DNA from: Oscillospiraceae bacterium
GTDB lineage: Bacteria; Bacillota; Clostridia; Oscillospirales; Ruminococcaceae
Length of the DNA stretch: 63,701 bases
NCBI GenBank assembly: GCA_017460955.1
Contig: JAFTZY010000022.1
Span: 1 to 63,701 of the forward strand
Direction of reading: 5' to 3'
In this document: one piece after another, positions 1 through 8,000 of the stretch
Layout: each line of letters starts with the position of its first letter
How positions within the stretch are numbered: position 1 is the stretch's first letter
Translations under genes and position numbers: made by a program
Notes under the pieces: generated by a model
Database searches by the model: none
Told to the model about the DNA's origin: nothing
What the model saw: the letters and a program-made list of their open reading frames with translations, nothing else

Positions 1-162
1 ATATATCGTTTCGTGCAATTTTTTTCGTTAAAAATTGGCCGGAAAATGGGCGATTGCGCAGCGAAACGTGGCGAAGTAAACGATTTCGATTCGTCAAAAT
101 TGTGGAAAATACACAATTAGCAACCAAAATTATGTACGGAAGATAGAAAAACGGTGCGCGGC
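1..162. promoter_or_regulatory. AT-rich upstream region with two palindromes
   Basis: No coding sequence is recognised here. Two clear inverted repeats are visible. CAATTTTT at 16-23 pairs with AAAAATTG at 30-37. AATTGTG at 98-104 pairs with CACAATT at 112-118 across a 7-base spacer. The second lies about 45 bases before the -35 box of the locus A promoter and has the size of a site for a dimeric regulator. CGTTTCG (7-13) and CGAAACG (62-68) also form a pair. A regulatory role is inferred only from position and symmetry. Confidence 0.4.
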
Positions 163-191
163 TTGACTTTACAAGATTTTTATGGTATAAT
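163..191 (+). promoter_or_regulatory. Sigma-A promoter of fibre locus A
   Basis: TTGACT (163-168), a 17-base spacer and TATAAT (186-191), with TGG directly before the -10 box. This is a near-consensus vegetative promoter. It would transcribe the SipW gene and, as no internal terminator is certain, possibly the whole of locus A to about 21 kb. Confidence 0.85.
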
Positions 192-361
192 AAGGCTAAA
201 CAGTCGGAGGGCGGACCGATCCTGCCCGGACGGCTTCACGGGAGCACGCAGCGCCGGACCCGCCCCGCGGGCATGGGGAATGGGGAAGACACGGCGAGGC
301 GGTACCGGCGGCAGTTGCCGGACTCCCGCGAACGAAAGCTGCAAGGGAGTGTTGCCGTAGC
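192..361 (+). promoter_or_regulatory. Structured 5' leader that may hide the SipW ribosome binding site
   Basis: A GC-rich leader of about 160 bases separates the promoter from the first gene. ACTCCC (322-327) can pair with GGGAGT (345-350), which contains the only plausible Shine-Dalgarno sequence (GGGAG, 345-349). Other hairpins are possible, such as CCGGC/GCCGG near 304-321. It matches no riboswitch class I know. Translational control by hiding the ribosome binding site is an inference. Confidence 0.4.
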
Positions 362-964
362 GTGAAACAAGGGACGGACAGCGGACAGCGAGCGGCGTAC
401 CGTATTTTTTCGACGGTGCGCACGATCTGCATTTACCTGCTGGCATTGCTGGTGATCGCAGCGGCGCTGCTGTTTGCAGCGGACAGAACCCCGGACAAAA
501 CCTTGTTCGGGTATCGGTACTTTACGGTACTGACAAATTCCATGGTGCCGGTATTTTCAAGCGGCGATGCGGTGCTGGTCCACGCGGAGGATGCGCAGAG
601 CATCCAGGTCGGGGACATCATCACCTACCATCCGTCGGCGGACACGGACAGCTATCTGACGCACCGGGTCACGCAGAAGCTTGAAAACTACGAAGGCACG
701 GGGGTCACCTGCTTCAGGACGCAGGGTGACGCCAACGACGCCGAGGATCCCTTCACGATCGGGGAGGAACAGGTCGTCGGAACGGTGGCGTTGCATATCC
801 CGAAGCTGGGGCTGGTGATACGGTTTGTGCAGCTGCGGTGGTATTATGTGGTACCGCTGCTGCTGTTGGTGTTCCTGTTTTTTCACCTTCTGGGGCGCTA
901 CTTCACGCCGGAGGAGGGAACCGGGGAGAGCGGTGACACGCCCCCGGAGGAACGGACTATATGA
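362..964 (+). CDS. sipW: SipW-type signal peptidase I (locus A)
   Basis: A 200-residue membrane protease of the SipW/archaeal-type signal peptidase family. Members cleave the special signal peptides of TasA-like matrix proteins. A hydrophobic segment lies at about residues 22-41. The catalytic serine is S60 in TNSMVP, and the general base is H101 in LTHRV, as expected for the Ser-His type rather than the bacterial Ser-Lys type. A GDANDAED stretch follows, with a second membrane segment near residues 160-178 and a charged tail. The usual GSMEP box reads NSMVP here. The start is the GTG at 362, since no better start follows GGGAG at 345; the 12-base spacing is long. It is the first gene of locus A, 13 bases before a SipW-cognate subunit, which is its likely substrate. 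Confidence 0.88.
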   Translation: MKQGTDSGQRAAYRIFSTVRTICIYLLALLVIAAALLFAADRTPDKTLFGYRYFTVLTNSMVPVFSSGDAVLVHAEDAQSIQVGDIITYHPSADTDSYLTHRVTQKLENYEGTGVTCFRTQGDANDAEDPFTIGEEQVVGTVALHIPKLGLVIRFVQLRWYYVVPLLLLVFLFFHLLGRYFTPEEGTGESGDTPPEERTI

Positions 965-977
965 ATGGAGGTAAATT

Positions 978-2432
978 ATGAAAACTGCAAAGAAGAAGAC
1001 TGCAAGAGAAAAGAGAGTCCTGGTCGCAGCTTTGCTGGTCGCCGCTGTGACGATCGCCGGCAGCACCTTTGCCTGGTTCACATCACAGGACGAGGTAACG
1101 AACAGACTGTCTGCATCTGCTGACTACAATACGACCATCTACGAGGACTTCACCCCTGAAAAGGACTGGACTCCCGGCGAAGAGGTCAAGAAGGAAGTTG
1201 GCGCTATCAATACCGGCAGCGTGGACTCCTTTGTAAGAATGTGGCTGACCGGCGAGATGAAGCTGCTGGCAGCCGGCGAGGGCACAGCACTCTTTAGTGG
1301 TGGTACACTGAGTGCGCCTACAATCACGTTTACCGCTGATGATGACCTTGTGACGAATAATAGAACTGATTTGAAGAATGCAAGACTGAACGGCTCTGTT
1401 GATAATTCTGGTACAAAAACATATTATAGGGAAGTTAAGAATGTGGATGTAACAGACGATTTGGGAAGTGTTACGAATGAGCGTAAGGCACTTCAGAGCG
1501 GTGAGCTGGTTTATGCGACCGGTTCTTTCACCTATACTGCAAATCAGCCGACTGGTTCCACCGAGCAGACAGTATCAAACCATACGGATGGTACTGTTCT
1601 GAATGTGGACAGTGAGAGCTTCACGCCTACACAGGCAGGTCTCTACATCTTCCGCAGGAACTATGACCTGACGGAAACGGATGCAGTTGACAATGCCGAG
1701 TACAGCGGTTACTATTTTGACGGCACTCACTACTGGGCACTCCAGACGGAAACTGACGGTACTGTAGCAGGCGGTCAGGCCGAGACTGCCGCAAAGCCGT
1801 TTATCAGTGCTTTGAAGGATAAGAATACAGCAACTGAAATCACGGGCGCAATTAGCAATATTAAGCTGTTCACTGCTACGGAATCTACACTGCCCAATGA
1901 AAAACTGACATGGGCATATAAGACCGCAGCTTCTGACGATCCGTTTGCGACTGGCACGAACTATTTGGAAGTACATCCGACTGAGGGTGCAACAGGTCTC
2001 ATTATCAATGTAGAACTCGCTAATATTGGCACCGGCGCAGACCAGTGGACGAAGATGGGCGATGGAGCTGCAACGACCTTCTACTATAATGATGACGTAG
2101 AGGCCGGCGGTAATACCAAGCTGCTTGTGAAGGGTGTACAGCTTGATAAGGATGTTACTCAGAATACCTTCATTTCCTTCGACTTTGACCTCAATGTAAA
2201 CCTCGAGTCCATTCAGGTTACTGTTGACAACGAGGGCAAGGAGCTTGCTACAGCGGTTGCAAATTGGGCAGCTACTGATGGAAAGGGCATCACTGGTGCG
2301 AACGGTACAGCTACAAATTCCGACAATGAGATCTCTTTGATGACTTGGAATACTTATTCTGCACCGGCTGTAACGCCTGCAGCGACTGAAGCACCTGCAG
2401 CGACTGAAGCACCTGAAACGACTGAACCGTAA
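978..2432 (+). CDS. TasA/BsaA-like SipW-dependent matrix or pilin subunit
   Basis: A 484-residue secreted protein. A basic N-terminus is followed by a hydrophobic segment (about 14-33) and FTSQDEVTNR (34-43), the hallmark of SipW-cognate signal peptides. The mature part starts with 'TPGEEVKKEVGAINTGSVDS', which resembles the camelysin/TasA/BsaA beta-sandwich family, whose members assemble into biofilm fibres. The C-terminus is a run of short Thr/Pro/Ala/Glu repeats (ATEAPA type) from two near-identical 18-base units, probably a flexible spacer. There is no LPXTG signal. The ribosome binding site is GGAGGT before the ATG. The central part (roughly 1310-2340) looks less GC-rich than the ends. 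It follows SipW directly and is probably the main structural subunit of locus A. The exact subfamily is uncertain. Confidence 0.75.
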   Translation: MKTAKKKTAREKRVLVAALLVAAVTIAGSTFAWFTSQDEVTNRLSASADYNTTIYEDFTPEKDWTPGEEVKKEVGAINTGSVDSFVRMWLTGEMKLLAAGEGTALFSGGTLSAPTITFTADDDLVTNNRTDLKNARLNGSVDNSGTKTYYREVKNVDVTDDLGSVTNERKALQSGELVYATGSFTYTANQPTGSTEQTVSNHTDGTVLNVDSESFTPTQAGLYIFRRNYDLTETDAVDNAEYSGYYFDGTHYWALQTETDGTVAGGQAETAAKPFISALKDKNTATEITGAISNIKLFTATESTLPNEKLTWAYKTAASDDPFATGTNYLEVHPTEGATGLIINVELANIGTGADQWTKMGDGAATTFYYNDDVEAGGNTKLLVKGVQLDKDVTQNTFISFDFDLNVNLESIQVTVDNEGKELATAVANWAATDGKGITGANGTATNSDNEISLMTWNTYSAPAVTPAATEAPAATEAPETTEP

Positions 2433-2482
2433 ATCTCACATCTCACATCTAATCTCTAACATCTAAGAGGGGAGGCAGCTTC
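2433..2482 (+). repeat. Short tandem ATCTCAC-like repeats between subunit and anchor genes
   Basis: The 50-base gap has repeated ATCT-centred units (ATCTCAC, ATCTCAC, ATCTAATCTCTAAC, ATCTAAG) directly before GAGGGGAGG, the ribosome binding site of the anchor gene. Simple repeats here could change in number and alter leader length; this is an inference. Confidence 0.5.
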
Positions 2483-3250
2483 ATGCGCATAAAAAATATG
2501 TTTACTGCGCTGGCAAGCTGCCTCCTGCTCCTTACCTGCAACAGCCTTTCGGCTTTTGCGGAGGTCGCTTTGCCCGACGGCGCGGTGAAGGGGCTTCCGG
2601 AGAAGCTGACCGCCATGGACAGCGAGGGCAACGTCGTCAGCTCCGATACCGGGGAGTATTTCTTCCGCGTCGAGGATATGAACTACGGCGTGACCTACAC
2701 CAAGGATGTCCAGCTCATGAATCTCCGGGACGACAAGTCCTACCACATCTACTTCTACGTCGAGCCCCTCTGGAAGGACGGCGAGATCGACCTCGAGGAG
2801 GGCTGCGACTGCACCTTCTGGCTCGACGGTCAGGAGGTCTACCGCGGCAAGGTCACCGGCGAGCCGTATGACGGCTACATGGACCTCACACAGGAGGTCC
2901 TCGACTGCGGCAGCTACGCCCCCGGCGACTCCCATACCCTGAAATGCTCCGTCATCTGGAATGACCTCGATGTCCTGGTGGGCGTTGATAACGGCCACCG
3001 CCTTGTCGATATCGACGGCGAGCACGTCCTCGTCGGCTCCGATGACGAAGGCTATGTTGAGGGCCAGATCGAGTTCAAGTGGATCTTCTACGCCGCCGTG
3101 GATGAGGACTACGAGCCCCCGAATACCGGACTCCTTGGCGTCAACGGCGCCTTCTGGATCGTCTGTATCGCCGTGCTCTTCGTGCTTATCGCCGGGATGC
3201 TCCTGCTCCTCTTCTTCAAGAAAAACAAGAAGAAGGCCGAAAAGCCATGA
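2483..3250 (+). CDS. Small sortase-anchored base protein with PPNTG signal
   Basis: A 255-residue secreted wall protein that I cannot assign to a named family. It has a classic signal peptide (about 1-25, ending in AFA), a compact extracellular domain and a sorting signal at the end: PPNTG at 212-216, a hydrophobic segment to about residue 244 and a lysine-rich tail. Four cysteines (a CDC pair, then DCG and KCS) lie in the ectodomain and could form disulfides. PPNTG differs from LPXTG in its first residue. The next gene, a class B sortase, overlaps by four bases (ATGA), so the pair is probably co-translated and the sortase is the likely anchoring enzyme. Because the adhesins lack a sorting signal, this may be the wall-linked foot of the fibre. 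The ribosome binding site is GAGGGGAGG. Confidence 0.75.
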   Translation: MRIKNMFTALASCLLLLTCNSLSAFAEVALPDGAVKGLPEKLTAMDSEGNVVSSDTGEYFFRVEDMNYGVTYTKDVQLMNLRDDKSYHIYFYVEPLWKDGEIDLEEGCDCTFWLDGQEVYRGKVTGEPYDGYMDLTQEVLDCGSYAPGDSHTLKCSVIWNDLDVLVGVDNGHRLVDIDGEHVLVGSDDEGYVEGQIEFKWIFYAAVDEDYEPPNTGLLGVNGAFWIVCIAVLFVLIAGMLLLLFFKKNKKKAEKP

Positions 3251-3969
3251 AACGCGCCCCCCTGATCGGCATTCTTGCCGTGCTCGTCGCTGCCGCCGGA
3301 CTGTGCGCCTATCGCTACTACGATACCGCCGTGCTGCCCGAAAAGCGTCTCGATGAGGCGGATGCGCAGCAGCTTGCACTCTTTGAGAGCATCCGTCCTG
3401 CGTCCGCCGATGCAAACGGTACGCCCCTCGAAGCGGCACAGGCCGTCAATGCGTCCGTGACCGCATGGCTCACCATCCCCGATACCCATATCGATTATCC
3501 CATCGCCCAGGCGGAGGACAACGATTTCTACCTCCACCACGGCTTTGACGGGGCCCTGAATCAGGAGCTCGGGTGTCCGTTCCTTGACTATCGCTGCGAG
3601 CGTGATTTTTCGGGCTTCAATTCCATTGTCTATGCCCATCATATGACAAGGCAGCGGATGTTTGCGGACATCGCCCTCTTCAAGGACGAGAGCTTCCTGC
3701 AAAGCCACCCCGAAGGGACCCTCACACTGCCGGACGGGACCCATACCGTGCGCTTCTATGCGTACCTGACCGTCCCGAGTACGGCCCCGGCATACCATAC
3801 AGTTTTTGTGACAGATGTACAGCGCAGAGAGTATCTTGACTACATTGCTTCTGCGGCAAGCGTCCTGCAGCCCACGGGACCCGATGAATCCTCCCGGCTG
3901 CTGCTCCTCTCGACCTGTACCTTTGAATATGAGGAGGCACGGGGCGTGCTGGTAGGCGTGATCGAATGA
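3247..3969 (+). CDS. srtB: Class B sortase
   Basis: A 240-residue membrane-tethered cysteine transpeptidase that joins sorting-signal proteins to peptidoglycan or to each other. One N-terminal membrane segment (about 6-22) is followed by the class B pattern: VTAWLTIPDT near residues 76-85, the catalytic histidine in YAHHM (H131 or H132), the catalytic cysteine C224 in LSTCTFEYEEARG and the arginine R232. Length and motif order fit SrtB rather than the pilin-polymerising class C, which carries a lid loop not seen here. It overlaps the PPNTG anchor gene by four bases. It is the only sortase in the window, so it may serve both fibre loci. Confidence 0.92.
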   Translation: MKRAPLIGILAVLVAAAGLCAYRYYDTAVLPEKRLDEADAQQLALFESIRPASADANGTPLEAAQAVNASVTAWLTIPDTHIDYPIAQAEDNDFYLHHGFDGALNQELGCPFLDYRCERDFSGFNSIVYAHHMTRQRMFADIALFKDESFLQSHPEGTLTLPDGTHTVRFYAYLTVPSTAPAYHTVFVTDVQRREYLDYIASAASVLQPTGPDESSRLLLLSTCTFEYEEARGVLVGVIE

Positions 3970-4127
3970 TGTGCGGCTGAGAATTTCCCCCATGTTTTCC
4001 GGCTGCGGATCGCTGTTCCGGGCCGGGCGCCCGTTGTTGTCATAGAGAATACTATCCTTGCACTTGATTTCAGCTATGGGGGAAATTGGGTGCTTTTTTG
4101 TTTCTTCTGCGAACGGAGGTGAGAAGC
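3970..4127 (+). promoter_or_regulatory. Structured spacer with 12-base inverted repeat and T-run
   Basis: AATTTCCCCCAT (3982-3993) is perfectly complementary to ATGGGGGAAATT (4076-4087), with 82 bases between. GGGTGC and a six-T run (4094-4099) follow directly. A smaller GC-rich hairpin (GGGCGCCC) sits inside the loop. The arrangement resembles a long-loop terminator or attenuator between the sortase and the adhesin half of the locus. No known riboswitch class was recognised. Confidence 0.45.
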
Positions 4128-5006
4128 GTGCGCATTTCTGTACTATGGAAAGACAAACAAAACAGAAGGAGATTGCTGACACTGCTTCTCTCCTTTTTGC
4201 TCTATGCCTTCATAATCTCCCGGATCTTCGCCTACTACAGCTCCGATGACGAGGTGACCAACCGCATCACCGGCAAAAGCATCGGACTGGAGCTCTACGA
4301 GCCGGAATGGGATGCCGTCGGCTCGAAGATGGCCCGTGCCTCCGAGCCCGGCATGGTCATCCCGAAGGACCCGTATGCCAAGAATACCGGCAATATGGAT
4401 GAGGTCGTGCGCCTGCATCTGACGATCCGTCTTGACGAGAGCATCGCAAGGCCGCCCTCGGGCAATGCACAGCATGAGGATATGCTCCAGAAGGCGACCG
4501 ATACCGAGCGCAAGATCGCGATCCTGCGTGCAATCCTCTATGAGAACGGCGGCTCCTTCGTGACTGTGCAAAGCGGTACACAGGCAGCCTCCGGGAATAC
4601 CATCCCTGTTACGGACGAGGACGGCGACAAGTTCATCGTCAGCTACCAGGGATCGGATTTCCTCATTGAGGATGCACAGCGTGACGGTGAGGCGTTTGAC
4701 TTCTATTTCTACTATATCGGGAACAATTACATCGGCGGGACCACCGGTACCAATGCGCAAGGGGTCCCCTATGACTACTCTTCGTTCACCCGCGAGGAGA
4801 CTGTGATGGAAACGCTCTCGCCCGAGGAGTCGACCTCCAAGCTGTTCCATAAGCTGGCGTATCCGATCTACAAGACCGATTATCTGACTGTGTTCGACCA
4901 GGGCTATACGATCGATGTGTATGCCGAGGGCATCCTGTGCAAGGACCTGGATGCGCGGAAGCTTGGTCATACGGTCGAAAATTTCAAGAAGCTTGCGGCT
5001 GAGTAA
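4128..5006 (+). CDS. SipW-cognate minor subunit, locus A
   Basis: A 292-residue secreted protein. After a basic start it has a hydrophobic segment (about 16-36) and SSDDEVTNR at 38-46, nearly the same processing motif as the first subunit. I start it at the GTG at 4128 because GGAGGTG lies six bases upstream; an in-frame ATG at 4086 lacks such a site and falls inside the inverted repeat. It is paralogous to the subunit of locus B: both have EPEWD soon after the signal, then EPGMxIPKDPY, then an Asn-rich aromatic region and a Tyr-Leu-containing end. The fold is probably camelysin-like. It lies 29 bases before the giant adhesin and may be its docking partner; that role is inferred. Confidence 0.7.
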   Translation: MRISVLWKDKQNRRRLLTLLLSFLLYAFIISRIFAYYSSDDEVTNRITGKSIGLELYEPEWDAVGSKMARASEPGMVIPKDPYAKNTGNMDEVVRLHLTIRLDESIARPPSGNAQHEDMLQKATDTERKIAILRAILYENGGSFVTVQSGTQAASGNTIPVTDEDGDKFIVSYQGSDFLIEDAQRDGEAFDFYFYYIGNNYIGGTTGTNAQGVPYDYSSFTREETVMETLSPEESTSKLFHKLAYPIYKTDYLTVFDQGYTIDVYAEGILCKDLDARKLGHTVENFKKLAAE

Positions 5007-5035
5007 CTGCTGCCTGATGGGAGGGTATCGAACCA

Positions 5036-8000
5036 ATGAAACATAATAAATCGATCATGAGCAGATGCCTGGCATGCTTCGGTGCATTCTTCCTGTCGGT
5101 GTACGCATTGGCGGATGTGGCATCCGCAGCCGCACAGGCTGCCGGAACGGACCGCGTTCCGGACGAAACGGCTGCTTACGAGACCTATGTGTCGGAGGAG
5201 GCAACGCAGGAAGCACCGACGGAGGAGGCAACACGGGAATACAGTGAGGAGGTCTCCGGGTATCTTGAGGAGGCGCTCACCTATGAGGAGCTGTCCGACG
5301 AGGCCAGACAGTTCCTGTCGGAAGAGAATATCCCTCTTGCCGGGTATGAGGAGTACCCGGCCGAATCGCTTGCACAGATGCAGATGGCAAAGCCCGAGGG
5401 GCAGACCGTTCTGGCAGGCGAAGGTGAGGATCCGGGCAGCGATACCGATCCGATCGTCTGGAATGAGATCGTGGATCTGACATACGTTCCGGAAGAGAAT
5501 GACAGTGATAACCCTGTCCGCAGCTTTCAGGCGACCTATTCGAGCGACATCATCGCCGGAAACGGGAAGGACAACGAGAACTTCCTCTACCGTGAGGATG
5601 ATTTCATCGTCAAATACACGGTCACACTCAACACAACGCAGACCCTGGACGCCGGCAGTGCCGTGATCGTGATCCCCCAGAAGCTCCTGGACCAGAGAGA
5701 CGGCCAGCCGATCGAGATCCGCGATGTGGACGGCATTGCGCTGCCCATGTTCTCGGAGGCTCCCACGAAGAACCCCGAAGGCTCCGTGCCCCTCTACAGC
5801 GGCGGCACGATCACCCCGAGTACCCGTACACAGTTCGGCTACTATATTGACAATGAGGGAAATTATGTCATTGTCAACTATGCTGCTGTCAAGCCGGGCT
5901 CCACATGGTTTGAAGTGGTGTACGACGAGGTCAATGTCTTTGATGCGAAGGACGGCCTGAAGAATGATACCGATTATACCCAGGCGGAGCCGTCCTGGAC
6001 GATCGATCCGAAGATCAGTGCGCAGTACAAGTTCGAGAAGGAGTGCTGGGTCTATGTGGGCAATATGCCGAACGAGACAACGGACAGCATCACCCTGAGC
6101 TCGAAGATCAAGAACAACTGGACGGAATACATGTCGCCGACGTGGGAGGATGAATACCGTGCGATGGTCGCCGATGGATACGATGTTTTCGGCGGATTGT
6201 CCGTGATGACCGACGGTGAGAACACCTATTATGGTGTGGATAATACGGATAAATTAAAAGAATATACGGATGACCCATCCAATGGCTGGGATAGCAGCCT
6301 TGGCTTTCTGTCCATGCTCCTCTACACAAAGGATGATTCCGGGGAGCCCGTTCTGACATACAGGCAGATCATCAAACTCGATGAGAACATGAAGTTTGTC
6401 ACAAGCTACCAGAAGCTGGTGAACAATGAATGGGTCGATGTCTCGACGGAGGATGAACCCAAGTCCGCGACCCGCAGAGCCACAAAGTGCCTCAAGGACG
6501 GCGAGACCTATTATCGTGTACTGACGACCGAGACGGCCAATTCCAACCAGGCCATCTCCGTCTATACCTATTACAACAGCGAAGGCGATCCCGTATACCA
6601 GAGAAAGGTACAGCCGGACGGCAGTGCGATCATCCGGAGGGCGGAGAGCGGCGCATGGGTGGACTGCAGCGAAAGTGAGCTGCCTACCGTTGACTGGGTC
6701 TATGAGACCTATGAGAAGAGCTCGGACCCGCTGACGGGCCTTATCAACACGAAGGTGGAGCTCGAGCCCCTTGTCAAGAAGGTCGGCGATGTGACTGATA
6801 CCGTCAAGGGTAATCTGAACTCCAAGGAGCAGATCCTCTCCTTCATCCCGCAGGCACAGCGCAGTGCGATCGAGCCGAAGCTCGATCTTGACAAGTATAT
6901 CTATGTCCTCTGGGATGTGGATGTCAGCGGCAAGGACGTCACGCAGCCCTTCCGGCTCTATCTGGATGAAATGACCAGCTACAGCACCGGTGCCGTTGAC
7001 GAAAACCAGCAGCCCCTGACATATACCTATTATGACGCCAGCACTGGCAATGTCCTGACCAATACGGAGGCAAACAAGAGCTTCATCCCCGGCGGTGAGA
7101 TCATCTACGTCGCAGGTGATGAGACCTCCACCGTTCCTGGTTATACCTCCATATACGAAGACAGTCAGGGTCTGTACTACATCGGCTCTGCGATCAACGA
7201 TGAGGTGGACGGCAGTGCCGTCAGCGCCGACGCCGATCTGAGCAAGGCAAGGACAACCGGCAGCTACTCCAAGAAGATCAAGGTCGTGACGGCCTATCCG
7301 AGGGATGCCGCCGGAGACACCCCCGGTGTCGCCATCGATACCATCGTAGCCGACAATGAGGGCGACTATGTCTATATCCCTTACGATGCGACCCTGTACG
7401 ATACAAATCTGTGGAGCGCGGTCAATGCACAGCTTGCTACACAAGCCGCGTCCGGCAAGGGCATTCTTGCCGACCGCAAGACCGTCAAGCAGGTCCTCGA
7501 GGGCATTCTAAACACCGCACTTGCCACGCAGGGCAATGACAATCCGCTGCTCCATGACTTTGTCCATGAGCTGGCACAGACCCTCCCGTCCACACCGGGC
7601 CTGTCGGCTGATTTTGCCGCCCTGACAACGGAGGAGCAGATCGAGAGCTACATCATCGACTGCTGGAAGGGGAACGTGATCGGCAGCAATGCGGCCCAGA
7701 TCAAAAAGGCATGCCAGGACTATCTCAATGACATCCTGGAGTCCAATCTGCAGCAGCTCAATGTCACCGTAGGCACCGATTCCGCCCCGCTGCAGAGCTA
7801 TCGGCAGAAGACCGTCTACCGCGAGGTCAGGAACGATGCCAATGCGATCGTTGTGCCGATCGACAACAAGGATGACAATGAGACGGAGTACGCACAGGCA
7901 GTTCACCAGCGTGAGGATAAGGACCCGAGCGTACCGAACGGGTTTTCGTACACCAAGGGTGCCAGCGGCAGCAAGAGCGGCTGGATCGACATGTACGATG

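Noticed and set aside
192-361. Possible riboswitch in the locus A leader
   Set aside because: The leader folds into GC hairpins, but no known aptamer core can be matched.
3970-4127. Possible cyclic di-GMP riboswitch before the adhesin genes
   Set aside because: The conserved GEMM or class II sequence boxes are not visible. Only a long inverted repeat is supported.
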